From positions 1 through 42,741 of the forward strand of contig JAEINL010000030.1 of the NCBI GenBank assembly GCA_016342655.1: a DNA stretch of 42,741 bases, given 5' to 3'. The notes below the pieces were generated by a model, which was given only the letters and a program-made list of their open reading frames with translations, searched no databases and was not told where the DNA came from. The DNA comes from Sphaerochaeta sp. Its GTDB lineage: Bacteria; Spirochaetota; Spirochaetia; Sphaerochaetales; Sphaerochaetaceae. Numbering within the stretch: position 1 is the first letter of the stretch; each line of letters starts with the position of its first letter. The position numbers and the translations under genes were made by a program. Below are positions 15,160-23,116 of the stretch, piece after piece.

Positions 15160-16883
15160 TATGCCTCCTCCCTACTCTGGGAGTCGTAAATCTCACGATA
15201 CATCTCACTATGGATAAGCAGTTCATCATGTGATCCTACGCTCTGGATCAGGCCTTCGTCGAGAACCACGATCATATCTGCGTCCTTTACGGAGTTAATC
15301 CTCTGGGAGATGATGATCTTGGTGGTTTCCTTGAGCTCATTTCTGAAAGCTCCCCTGATATGGGTATCGGTCTTGGTGTCGACAGCACTGGTCGAGTCAT
15401 CCAGGATGAGAATCTTCGGTTGTTGTAAAATCGAACGGGCAATGCTGAGCCTCTGCTTCTGACCTCCCGAGAGGTTGGATCCGTCTTGCTCGATATGCGA
15501 GTCATACCCATCGGGAAAGCTCTGTATGAAGGGGTCAGCCTGTGCGATCTTGCACGCAGCAATCATCTGCTCGTCACTTGCCTCCAGGTTTCCCCACCTG
15601 AGGTTTTCCTTGATGGTTCCTGAGAAGAGCACGCTCTTTTGCAAGACCACGCTGACCGCATTCCTGAGGGAAGAGAGCTGGTAATCCCGGACATCCTGGC
15701 CTCCTACCTTCACCGAACCTGAGAATACATCGTAGAGGCGCCCGATCAACTGGATGAGGCTGGTCTTGCCGCTGCCTGTAGAGCCGATGATACCAACAAC
15801 ATCACCGCTATTGATGTGTAGGTCTATATCCTTGAGGCAGAGCTTGTCCTCTGTTTTGGTGTAGCTGAAGGTTACCTTTTCAAAATCAATACTTCCATCG
15901 GTAACGGATGTGATGGCGCCCTCCTTGTCGGTAAGATCACTCTTTTCAGAGAGCACCTCTTCAATACGGAAAGCTGAAGCCCTGCTGATGGTGATCATGA
16001 CAAAGACCATCGAGAGCATCATCAGGCTCATGAGAATCTGGGAGGTGTAGGTGATGAAACTCATCAGCTGACCGGTGGTCATGCTGTCGCTTACAATGAG
16101 GCGAGCTCCCAAGTAGGATATGGTGAGCAGGCTGATATACATCAGGCCCTGCATCAGTGGACTGTTGAAGGCAACGATCTTCTCTGCCTTACTGGAATCC
16201 TGATAGATGGAATCGGAGACCTTCCCAAACTTCTCTGTCTCATGCTCTTCCCGTACAAAAGCTTTTACCACCCGTACACCCCGGACATTCTCCTGAACTA
16301 CAGAATTGAGCTTGTCATAGGTCTTGAACACCCTGACAAAGAGAGGGTAGGCGTGCGAAATGATGATGAACATCCCTAAGGCCAACAGGGGAATGGCCCC
16401 GAGATAGACCAAAGAGAGTTTGGCATTGAGCCTGCTTGCCATGAAGAAGCTGAAGGCCAGCATAAAGGGACTGCGCACTGCTATTCTGATGAGCATCTGA
16501 TACGAACGTTGCACGTTGGTCACGTCTGTGGTCAGACGGGTGATGAGGCTCGAAGAGGAGAACTTGTCGATATTCGAGAAGGAGAAATCCTGTATGGTGT
16601 AGTACATCTTCTGCCTGAGGTTCTTGGCAAATCCGGTTGAGGCAATAGCTGCAAAAAACCCTGAAAGAACACCAAAGATGAGTGCAACAAGCGCACATCC
16701 GAGAAGGATTATACCCCAGTACCAGATACGCTCCATATTGCCCGCATCAATTCCCTGGTCAATGAGGTTGGCCATCAGATAGGGGATGAATACATCCATG
16801 ACCACTTCCAAAATCATAAATAAGGAAGTCAGAAAGCTTGGTAACCTATAGCCTTTTGTCTGTTTTCGTAAATTCTGTAACAT
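15159..16883 (-). CDS. heterodimeric ABC exporter subunit with degenerate catalytic site
   Basis: A 574-aa half-transporter with a six-helix membrane domain and an ATPase domain. Walker A is GSTGSGKTS and the signature LSGGQKQR is canonical. Walker B ends in ILILDDSTS (Asp in place of the catalytic Glu), and the H-loop reads IISQRINS (Gln in place of His). This is the classic degenerate-site arrangement of TM287/288, BmrCD and LmrCD-type heterodimers: the degenerate site is formed by this subunit's Walker motifs with the partner's LSQGQ. It lies 11 bases after the MarR gene and overlaps the partner start, so it is in one operon with both. Confidence 0.9.
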   Translation of the reverse strand: MLQNLRKQTKGYRLPSFLTSLFMILEVVMDVFIPYLMANLIDQGIDAGNMERIWYWGIILLGCALVALIFGVLSGFFAAIASTGFAKNLRQKMYYTIQDFSFSNIDKFSSSSLITRLTTDVTNVQRSYQMLIRIAVRSPFMLAFSFFMASRLNAKLSLVYLGAIPLLALGMFIIISHAYPLFVRVFKTYDKLNSVVQENVRGVRVVKAFVREEHETEKFGKVSDSIYQDSSKAEKIVAFNSPLMQGLMYISLLTISYLGARLIVSDSMTTGQLMSFITYTSQILMSLMMLSMVFVMITISRASAFRIEEVLSEKSDLTDKEGAITSVTDGSIDFEKVTFSYTKTEDKLCLKDIDLHINSGDVVGIIGSTGSGKTSLIQLIGRLYDVFSGSVKVGGQDVRDYQLSSLRNAVSVVLQKSVLFSGTIKENLRWGNLEASDEQMIAACKIAQADPFIQSFPDGYDSHIEQDGSNLSGGQKQRLSIARSILQQPKILILDDSTSAVDTKTDTHIRGAFRNELKETTKIIISQRINSVKDADMIVVLDEGLIQSVGSHDELLIHSEMYREIYDSQSREEA

Positions 16884-16894
16884 GCTGTGTCTCT

Positions 16895-17332
16895 CTACTC
16901 CAAATTCTTCTTGAGCTTCTCTGTTATTGCGAAGAACTGTGTAAGCTCATCTTTAGTCAAACCGCTTTGAAGGTTCTGTTCGAACTCCTGAATGAAAGCC
17001 AGGTGCTGTAAGTAAATCTGATAGCCAGTTTCTGTAATGACCACAATGTTCTGTCTGGCATCGTCAGGGCTGGGGGTACGTGTTATCAAGTGGTTGGTTT
17101 CCATCAGGCGAAGCATGTTTGCTGCTGTGGAACCACGTATGCCAAATTCCTTTTGAATCTCCCTCTGGGAAATGGATTTCCTCTCTGTACGGTTTAAGAA
17201 GCAAAGGATATGTGCCTGCATAGGTGTTATGGGGCTATTGCCCTGTTTCCTTATACCTTCCTCAAGTTTACGGGAGACGAGGTTTGTAAGAATTTTAAGG
17301 GTTAGTCCGATGCGATCAGAGGTGTGGTGCAC
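16895..17332 (-). CDS. MarR-family transcriptional regulator
   Basis: A 145-aa winged helix-turn-helix protein. Helix-turn-helix residues SISQREIQKEFGIRGSTAANMLRLME (about 53-78, recognition helix in its second half) precede a wing with RTPSPDDARQNIVVITETG, the family's DxRxxxxxLTxxG signature. The start is GTG at 17332, supported by AAGGAG a few bases upstream on the minus strand. It is the first gene of the exporter operon and probably represses it until a drug or metabolite binds. An inverted repeat 15-30 bases upstream is the likely operator. Confidence 0.88.
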   Translation of the reverse strand: MHHTSDRIGLTLKILTNLVSRKLEEGIRKQGNSPITPMQAHILCFLNRTERKSISQREIQKEFGIRGSTAANMLRLMETNHLITRTPSPDDARQNIVVITETGYQIYLQHLAFIQEFEQNLQSGLTKDELTQFFAITEKLKKNLE

Positions 17333-17347
17333 TTCAACTCCTTTTTT

Positions 17348-17361
17348 GTTAGCTTGCTAAC
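17348..17361. promoter_or_regulatory. candidate MarR operator
   Basis: GTTAGC and GCTAAC form a perfect inverted repeat with a 2-base centre, immediately upstream of the MarR ribosome-binding site. Its position fits autorepression of the MarR-exporter operon. Confidence 0.5.
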
Positions 17362-17488
17362 GATAATACTGAAGAACCCCCTTTTCGGCTAGAGTCCTAG
17401 GGTGCGTAATGCAGAAAATGTAGGCTCTCATGGCTTGCCCTGGGGTATTGATACCTTTCATTATTTCGCCATAAAGGATAAGACAAGC

Positions 17489-17514
17489 TGGGCTCCCTTT
17501 GAAAAGGGAGCCCA
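17489..17514 (-). terminator. terminator of pgi
   Basis: A 12-bp perfect stem (17489-17500 with 17503-17514), 23 bases past the pgi stop, followed on the minus strand by the T-rich GCTTGTCTTA. It also separates pgi from the MarR promoter region. Confidence 0.75.
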
Positions 17515-17536
17515 GAAAGTGACTTCTCTTGTTGGT

Positions 17537-19108
17537 CTAGAGCAGCTCGGAATATGCCTTGAGCACTTCGTCCCCTTCGCAGCCGTTGAGCACCTTGGTG
17601 GCAAGTACCTTGCCAAGTTGCACACCCTCCTGGTCAAAGCTGTTGAGATTCCAGGCAAAGCCTTGGAACATCACCTTGTTCTCAAAGTGTGCGAGCAGGG
17701 CCCCAAGAGTCCTTGGTTCAAGCTTTTCTGCAAACAACAAGGAAGAGTACCGGTTGCCCTCAAACTGTTTGTTTGGGTTCGCATCCTTCTTGCCCTTGGC
17801 AAAGGCAACTATCTGGGCGACAAGGTTTGCATTGAGCTTGGTCTGGCTTGTGGAATTCTCAACTACAAGGTCCTTGCCGTACTGGGAGGACGAAAATCCA
17901 ATGAATTGCAAAGGAATGGTATCGGTTCCCTGGTGCAGGAGCTGGTAGAAGGAGTGCTGTCCGTTGGTTCCAGGTTCTCCGAATATGATGGGACCTGTGC
18001 TGTAGGAGAGAGGATCCCCTTCCCGATTCACATGCTTGCCGTTGCTTTCCATATCCAGCTGCTGCAGATGGGCAGGGAAGCGTGTCAGGGCTTGAGCGTA
18101 AGGCAGTATTGCTGTGGTTGGAAGTCCTAAAGCATTCCTCAGATAGATACCGATAAGGGCGTCAGCCAGTGCTGCATTCTTGGTTATGTCGTCTTCCAAG
18201 GAGAGGATGTCTGCCTCATGAGCTCCGCTGAGAAATTCAGCAAAGACAGGATAACCAAAGGCAAGGGAGAGTAATACACCGCCCACTGCACTGGTGGCGC
18301 TGTACCTTCCCCCTATATAGTCATCGATATAGAAGGCATCAAGCAATGAGGAGGAGGTGGCTAGGGGGCTGGTCTTGCTGGTGACAGCGACCATATGCTT
18401 TTCGGCCTGAATGCCCTGTATGCCACTTTCAGTTATGGCCTTGAGCACCAGGTCCCTATTGGTGAGGGTCTCCAGTGTGGTTCCGCTCTTTGAGACCAGG
18501 ATGAACAGGGTGGTCTCAAAGTCCAGTCCCTTGAGCACTTCGGCGGCATCGTCAGGGTCGACATTGCTGATGAAACGGGCGTCAAGCTGAGGGATATCCT
18601 CTGCTGTGCACCAACCCTTGAGGGCGAGGTAGAGGGCGCGCGGGCCCAGGTCGCTTCCGCCGATACCGATCTGTACGACTGTCTTGAAGGGCTTTCCTGT
18701 CGAACCCACTATCTTGCCATTGCGTACCTTCTGGGAGAATGTTTCAATCTTCTTCAGTACGGCAACGTAGAAATCACCTTTATTCTCCCCGTTTACCTGG
18801 ATAGGATCGAGCACCTGTCCTCGGGTAAGATGGTGCAAGACCAGTCTTTTCTCTCCGGTGTTCATTATTTCACCATTGAGGACGGCGCGGTACTTTTCAA
18901 TGAGCTGTTGCTCGTCGGCGAGTTCCTGCAGAACAGCTAGGCTCTGCTTGTCAACGGGCATGGATGCATAGTTGTAGGTGAGACCGCCTGCAGAGGCGAT
19001 TTGATATGTCTTGATGCGTTGCTTGTCCAGCACTGTAGCAAGGTCTTTTGGCTGGAGGGTCAGCAGGCGGGCGTATGCATCAGTCTTGTCAAGATTCTTA
19101 AATATCAT
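17537..19108 (-). CDS. pgi: glucose-6-phosphate isomerase
   Basis: A glycolytic isomerase converting glucose 6-phosphate to fructose 6-phosphate in the cytoplasm. Family signatures are clear: GIGGSDLGP in the SIS domain, SKSGTTLET, the PROSITE-type segment DYIGGRYSATSAVG, and EPGTNGQHSFYQLLHQG near the active-site glutamate. Length is 523 aa from the ATG at 19108, which has AAGGAG eight bases upstream; a 20-residue extension to 19168 has no supporting site and would cross a hairpin. It follows argR on the same strand with a terminator-like hairpin between them, so it either has its own promoter or is read through. Confidence 0.95.
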   Translation of the reverse strand: MIFKNLDKTDAYARLLTLQPKDLATVLDKQRIKTYQIASAGGLTYNYASMPVDKQSLAVLQELADEQQLIEKYRAVLNGEIMNTGEKRLVLHHLTRGQVLDPIQVNGENKGDFYVAVLKKIETFSQKVRNGKIVGSTGKPFKTVVQIGIGGSDLGPRALYLALKGWCTAEDIPQLDARFISNVDPDDAAEVLKGLDFETTLFILVSKSGTTLETLTNRDLVLKAITESGIQGIQAEKHMVAVTSKTSPLATSSSLLDAFYIDDYIGGRYSATSAVGGVLLSLAFGYPVFAEFLSGAHEADILSLEDDITKNAALADALIGIYLRNALGLPTTAILPYAQALTRFPAHLQQLDMESNGKHVNREGDPLSYSTGPIIFGEPGTNGQHSFYQLLHQGTDTIPLQFIGFSSSQYGKDLVVENSTSQTKLNANLVAQIVAFAKGKKDANPNKQFEGNRYSSLLFAEKLEPRTLGALLAHFENKVMFQGFAWNLNSFDQEGVQLGKVLATKVLNGCEGDEVLKAYSELL

Positions 19109-19132
19109 AGGTTGGCTCCTTATGCAAAAACA

Positions 19133-19154
19133 CCCTCCCATTGTACTGGGAGGG
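19133..19154 (-). terminator. argR terminator or pgi attenuator
   Basis: CCCTCCCA and TGGGAGGG form an 8-bp stem with a 6-base loop. On the minus strand the stem is followed by TGTTTTTGC, a good U-tract. It lies about 25 bases before the pgi start, leaving almost no room for a promoter in between. Confidence 0.7.
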
Positions 19155-19175
19155 GGCTTGGTAGGCAAGGCTGTT

Positions 19176-19646
19176 TCACTCTTCGATTTCCGGGATACGG
19201 GTCTTAAAACTATCCTGCAGGTCTTCTTTGTTCATACCCTCACGAAGAATTACAAAAATGGTGTCATCCCCTGCGAGGGTCCCTAATATCTCAGGAAGGG
19301 CTAAAACATCGAGGGCGATGCCCACACTGTTTGCATGGCCCGGACGGGTTTTTAGGACACCGAAATTACCGGAGAACTCTATGGAGAGGATTCCTCTTCT
19401 CACATCCTGGATATAGCTCTTTTCCGATTCGCTGATCAGGTCGTTATCAGGCAGTGCATAGTAGTAGCCTGACCATCCATCGGAAATCTTACCGACTTTA
19501 AGCATTTTCAGGTCTCTGGAAAGGGTCGCTTGGGTTACTGTGTACCCTTCAGTCTTCAGCCTCTCAAGCAGGGAATCCTGGTTGTCGATTCTATTACTCT
19601 TAATCAGTTCCTTGACAACAGTAAGACGGTTATGTCGTTGCCTCAT
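19176..19646 (-). CDS. argR: arginine repressor
   Basis: A 156-aa ArgR-family regulator that binds ARG boxes as an arginine-dependent hexamer. The N-terminal winged helix contains VTQATLSRDLKMLKV. The C-terminal arginine-binding domain shows TRPGHANSVGIALD and EILGTLAGDDTIFVI, with the GDD residues that contact arginine. The start ATG is at 19646, with AGGAG about ten bases upstream. No arginine-pathway gene is adjacent. A promoter (19705-19733) and an imperfect inverted repeat over its -10 region suggest autoregulation. Confidence 0.93.
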   Translation of the reverse strand: MRQRHNRLTVVKELIKSNRIDNQDSLLERLKTEGYTVTQATLSRDLKMLKVGKISDGWSGYYYALPDNDLISESEKSYIQDVRRGILSIEFSGNFGVLKTRPGHANSVGIALDVLALPEILGTLAGDDTIFVILREGMNKEDLQDSFKTRIPEIEE

Positions 19647-19684
19647 TGTATGGCTTCTCCTGTCTATCGCATCGAATTGGATAT

Positions 19685-19733
19685 TTATGCGTTATATACG
19701 AATAAAGATACAGTACTATCGCAAGCAATGCAA
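19685..19733 (-). promoter_or_regulatory. argR promoter with overlapping inverted repeat
   Basis: On the minus strand TTGCAT (19728-19733) and TATCTT (19705-19710) are 17 bases apart. An imperfect inverted repeat TTATGCG-N7-CGAATAA (19685-19705) covers the start region; it matches ARG-box consensus only partly. Confidence 0.4.
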
Positions 19734-19765
19734 GATTGAACGCCTCTCTTTTTTTGGGAGAACGC

Positions 19766-19794
19766 TTGACCGGAGACCGAGAGTGTAGCATTCT
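19766..19794 (+). promoter_or_regulatory. promoter of the lemA operon
   Basis: TTGACC (19766-19771) and CATTCT (19789-19794) have a 17-base spacer. The thrS promoter candidate shares the same GCATTCT -10 box. The start would be about 20 bases before the lemA ATG. Confidence 0.45.
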
Positions 19795-19818
19795 ATTCTC
19801 ACTGAAAAGGAGTAATGT

Positions 19819-20370
19819 ATGGTAATCTTTCTTAGTATTCTTGCTGTTGTAGTGGTGTTGGCTCTCTATTTTGTGAGTGTGTACAACCGTCTGGTCAGAC
19901 TGAGAAATCAGGGCGAAGAGGCCGAATCTGCCATAGATGCCCATCTGAAACAACGCTATGACCTCGTTCCCAATCTTGTTGAGACTGTCAAAGGATATGC
20001 AAAGCATGAGAGCGAGACCCTTACAGCTGTCATAGAGGCCAGAAACAAGGCAATGAGTGCCTCAGGTACGGTAGAGAAGGATGAGGCTAACAAGAGTTTT
20101 TCCTCTACCTTGAAATCCCTGTTCGCCCTGAGCGAGGCCTATCCTGACCTGAAGGCAAACCAAGGGTTCCTTGACCTGCAGAAACAGTTGCAGAAGATTG
20201 AGGAACAGTTACTGTCAGCACGTAAGTACTACAACGCCATCATCAAACAGTTTAATACGACATGTGAGGTATTCCCCTCATCCTTGGTCGCTTCGATGGC
20301 TCACTTTACAAAGAAGCCATACCTTACCATTGAAGATGAGGCGCGTTCTAACGTACAGGTGAAGTTTTAA
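19819..20370 (+). CDS. lemA: LemA family protein
   Basis: A 183-aa membrane-anchored coiled-coil protein. One N-terminal membrane segment (about 3-22) precedes the typical LemA signature: VYNRLVRLRNQGEEAESAID, LKQRYDLVPNLVETVKGYAKHE and SARKYYNAIIKQFNT. AAGGAG sits six bases before the ATG. The 3' end overlaps the next start (TAATG). LemA proteins are frequently paired with a DUF2207 membrane protein, as here; their molecular role is not established. Confidence 0.92.
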   Translation: MVIFLSILAVVVVLALYFVSVYNRLVRLRNQGEEAESAIDAHLKQRYDLVPNLVETVKGYAKHESETLTAVIEARNKAMSASGTVEKDEANKSFSSTLKSLFALSEAYPDLKANQGFLDLQKQLQKIEEQLLSARKYYNAIIKQFNTTCEVFPSSLVASMAHFTKKPYLTIEDEARSNVQVKF

Positions 20371-22232
20371 TGAATAGGAAAAGAGTTCTGTTTCTTGTGT
20401 TAGTATGGGTAGCCTCTTTCACTTTGTTCTCTGCAGACTATGTCTTTGAGTCCTTTCATATGGACCTTGATGTATCTGAGAGCAATGTCTATACCATTGA
20501 GGAGAACATTGTCGCCAATTTTTTCACTCCCCGACACGGTATCTACCGAGAAATACCGGTGCGTTTTGGAACGAAGCGAATCAAGCTGGAGAACCTGACG
20601 AGTAGCGACCCCATCATTGAGGATTCAGTATCTAGGGACTACATCACCTTCCGCCTCGGTTCTGCTGATAGCACCGTCATAGGAAGAAAGCCCTATACCA
20701 TCTCCTACACCTATGATATAGGGGAGGATGATTATGACGACTACGACGAGCTGTACTTCAACCTGATAGGACCGGGTTGGCAAAGCATCATAGAAGAATT
20801 CTCCTTTACGATTACCTTTCCCAAGCCGATTGATTCCTCCATGATCTGGCTTACCGGTGGAACGTATGGGTCGACTGCACAGAGGGGGACCTACTCCCTC
20901 TCTGCAGACAAGAAGACCCTGACAGGGAGGGCCGAGAACCTCATCCCTGGGGAAGCCCTTACCCTTAGGGTCCAGATGGAGCAGGGTTACTTCACCGGGA
21001 TGACGGTCCATCAGGATTACACAGTCCCTTTATCCCTCCTTGCGGTTTTGCTCGGCATCGGTGCAAGTATTTTCGCAACCATGCTCTTCAGACGGTATGG
21101 GAGAGAGGAATTGTTTGTCCCTGTAGTTCGCTTTGACCCTCCTGAGGGATTTTCTCCCCTTGAGGTTGGCTTTATTGCAGACGGCAGGGTGGACAACAAG
21201 GATCTCACCTCCTTGTTTTTCTACTGGGCTGACCAGGGCTGCCTTACCATCGAGGAAGAGAGTAAGAAGAAGATTACCTTTACCCGTTTGAAGGACCCTC
21301 AGACTGATAAGAAGCATGAGAGAGATCTATTCAACGCATTTTTTGCTGCAGGGGACGGAAAGACTGTCACTCTCAAGGATCTGGAGAAGCAGAAGTTTGG
21401 CCAGGCTATGGAGAAGGCCAAGGTGCAGACCCTCTCATATTTTAAGAAAGAGAGGCGCCTGAACGACCCTGTGGCCGAGCGTAAACGAGTCATCATCTTT
21501 CTGATGGCGGCTGCCGTCGTGGTACTCAATGCGATTGCAAGCAGTGTCGGCTATCTTGCAGGAGGCACCGTTGCCCTGCTGGTAGTAGGCTTTTTCAGCA
21601 CCGTTATGAGCGGAGTTTTTGCCTATCGGCTGACCTCCAACTGGGAGATGCGTGGTACCTTCACGAAATTTATCAAAATCGTGGCTTTTGTGCTCGTCAC
21701 TTTGTTTGCCTATGTTGCCGCATTCATCATCCTGTACGGGGTAGTGGAAACCAGTATAGCTTTTGCACTGCTGATGGCCATTGCTGTTATCTTCTTTCCT
21801 GCATATCTCTCTTTCTTGGGTGTGGTCACAGCAAAGCGTAGCGCCTATGCACATACGATGTTGGAACAGACTATCGGCTATCGTGACTTCATCAGCAAGG
21901 TTGAGGTGGACAAGCTCAAGATGATGATCGATGACGATCCCGAACTCTTCTATCATGTGCTTGGATATGCCACCGTACTGGGGCTCGAGGATAAGTGGGC
22001 CAAGAAATTCTCTACCATCGCCCTTAGTCCTCCCTCCTGGTATTATGGTCAGAGTCTCGCATTCAATGCCCTGTTCTACAGTTCCTTGTCGCATAGGATT
22101 CACTCCAACGTTATGGAGCATGCAATCTACTCTCAGGCCAAGAGTGGCTCCTCCGGTGGAGTTCGCTCTTCCTTTGGTGGTAGCGGCTTCAGTGGGGGTG
22201 GATTCGGAGGTGGAGGCGGTGGTGCATGGTAA
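20370..22232 (+). CDS. DUF2207 domain membrane protein
   Basis: A 620-aa predicted membrane protein. A signal peptide (about 1-22) leads to an extracytoplasmic beta-rich DUF2207 domain (about 23-210) with HGIYREIPVRF. A membrane segment follows near residues 215-240, then a cytoplasmic helical domain, a cluster of hydrophobic segments (about 370-490), and a very glycine-rich tail (GSGFSGGGFGGGGGGAW) that is typical of the family. It is the usual operon partner of LemA. Function is unknown; the tail may mediate assembly. The last seven bases overlap the next small gene. Confidence 0.88.
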   Translation: MNRKRVLFLVLVWVASFTLFSADYVFESFHMDLDVSESNVYTIEENIVANFFTPRHGIYREIPVRFGTKRIKLENLTSSDPIIEDSVSRDYITFRLGSADSTVIGRKPYTISYTYDIGEDDYDDYDELYFNLIGPGWQSIIEEFSFTITFPKPIDSSMIWLTGGTYGSTAQRGTYSLSADKKTLTGRAENLIPGEALTLRVQMEQGYFTGMTVHQDYTVPLSLLAVLLGIGASIFATMLFRRYGREELFVPVVRFDPPEGFSPLEVGFIADGRVDNKDLTSLFFYWADQGCLTIEEESKKKITFTRLKDPQTDKKHERDLFNAFFAAGDGKTVTLKDLEKQKFGQAMEKAKVQTLSYFKKERRLNDPVAERKRVIIFLMAAAVVVLNAIASSVGYLAGGTVALLVVGFFSTVMSGVFAYRLTSNWEMRGTFTKFIKIVAFVLVTLFAYVAAFIILYGVVETSIAFALLMAIAVIFFPAYLSFLGVVTAKRSAYAHTMLEQTIGYRDFISKVEVDKLKMMIDDDPELFYHVLGYATVLGLEDKWAKKFSTIALSPPSWYYGQSLAFNALFYSSLSHRIHSNVMEHAIYSQAKSGSSGGVRSSFGGSGFSGGGFGGGGGGAW

Positions 22233-22462
22233 GGGATAAGGTCGAGCGAAAAGAGCTTAAACCGGGGTGGTACAGGCATTTCAAGGGAGGGCTCTACGAG
22301 GTTGTCGATACGGTCATCAACAGCGAAACCCTTGAGACCATGGTTCTCTACCGCCCCAAGGATTCTCCTGATTTATGGGTGCGCCCGTATGCTATGTTTG
22401 TATCTTCTGTTGTCAAGGATGGCGTTGCTGTCAGTCGGTTTTCTCCTCTTGAGAAGGGGTAG
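22226..22462 (+). CDS. DUF1653 family small protein
   Basis: A 78-aa soluble protein. It has the DUF1653 pattern: GWYRHFKGGLYEVVDTVINS, SETLETMVLYRP and LWVRPYAMFVSSV. The start overlaps the DUF2207 stop, and its ribosome-binding site lies inside the glycine-rich coding tail (GGAGGTGGAGG). Function is unknown. It is translationally coupled to the LemA/DUF2207 pair. Confidence 0.85.
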   Translation: MVRDKVERKELKPGWYRHFKGGLYEVVDTVINSETLETMVLYRPKDSPDLWVRPYAMFVSSVVKDGVAVSRFSPLEKG

Positions 22463-22514
22463 TATCCTCTCAGCAGGAAGGTCTCAGTAAAAATAAGAGA
22501 AGCGAGAAACAAAA

Positions 22515-22536
22515 AACGGAGCCATTTGGCTCCGTT
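22515..22536 (-). terminator. terminator of the RRM protein gene
   Basis: AACGGAGCC and GGCTCCGTT form a 9-bp stem with a 4-base loop. On the minus strand it continues into TTTTGTTT, a strong intrinsic terminator. It may also stop the convergent DUF1653 transcript. Confidence 0.85.
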
Positions 22537-22573
22537 CCCATTACTGAATCATTTGATGCGAAACTTCCCGAAC

Positions 22574-22852
22574 TTAGTTACGGTAGTTGTTGTGCGCTGG
22601 GCGAGGTTTTGCAATTGCCTCGTTCACACGAAGATTGCGGCCACCGAAATCAGTCCCATCAAGCTGGGAGATTGCTGCATCTGCAGCTGAATCCTCTTCC
22701 ATCTCAACGAAAGCAAAACCCTTTGGGCGGCGTGTCTCGCGGTCAATGATGATATTAGCACTAAGTACTGTACCGTACTGTGCAAACAGGTCCCGAAGAT
22801 CTTCTTCGGAGGTGTTGTAACTCATGTTACCCACATAGATTTTCTTTGCCAT
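22574..22852 (-). CDS. RRM-type RNA-binding protein
   Basis: A 92-aa single RNA-recognition-motif protein of the small bacterial Rbp type. RNP2 is KIYVGNM near residue 4 and RNP1 is KGFAFVEM near residue 44, with a short basic tail (KPRPAHNNYRN). The ATG at 22852 is chosen for its AAGGA nine bases upstream and the family start MAKKIYVGN; five further residues are possible upstream. A promoter (23007-23035) predicts a 5' untranslated region of about 150 bases, with a hairpin abutting the ribosome site. Long leaders are common in cold-induced RNA-binding genes, so cold or autoregulation is plausible. Confidence 0.92.
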   Translation of the reverse strand: MAKKIYVGNMSYNTSEEDLRDLFAQYGTVLSANIIIDRETRRPKGFAFVEMEEDSAADAAISQLDGTDFGGRNLRVNEAIAKPRPAHNNYRN

Positions 22853-22865
22853 TAAAGCGTCCTTC

Positions 22866-22880
22866 ACAGGCTTTGCCTGT
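22866..22880 (-). promoter_or_regulatory. hairpin next to the RRM gene's ribosome-binding site
   Basis: ACAGGC and GCCTGT form a 6-bp stem with a 3-base loop, ending immediately before GAAGGA on the minus-strand mRNA. It could gate translation or be the protein's own binding site. Confidence 0.4.
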
Positions 22881-23006
22881 CTACTACAATAATTGCTCTA
22901 TTTGGCGCAGTCTTGTACTTTTACCTGTCTGTAGGAGCGATTCAGTAACGCACACGTAAGATTTTAGATAATGGACCAGCTGCAACACAAAAACTAAAGC
23001 AAATTA

Positions 23007-23035
23007 ACCGTATCATGAGCTTGTTGCCCTGTCAA
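23007..23035 (-). promoter_or_regulatory. promoter of the RRM protein gene
   Basis: On the minus strand TTGACA (23030-23035) and TACGGT (23007-23012) are separated by 17 bases. The start would be near 23000. The rest of 22853-23116 holds no gene. Confidence 0.45.
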
Positions 23036-23116
23036 TTCTCGACTACAACGATTTTATGATATTCGCAACGCATTCGCCTCTTGCATTTCTTTGTCCATAT
23101 CATCATTATACTTGAC

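Noticed and set aside
17402-18130. 242-aa open frame antisense to pgi
   Set aside because: It overlaps the clear pgi coding region and the pgi terminator; no motif is visible and its composition mirrors the opposite strand.
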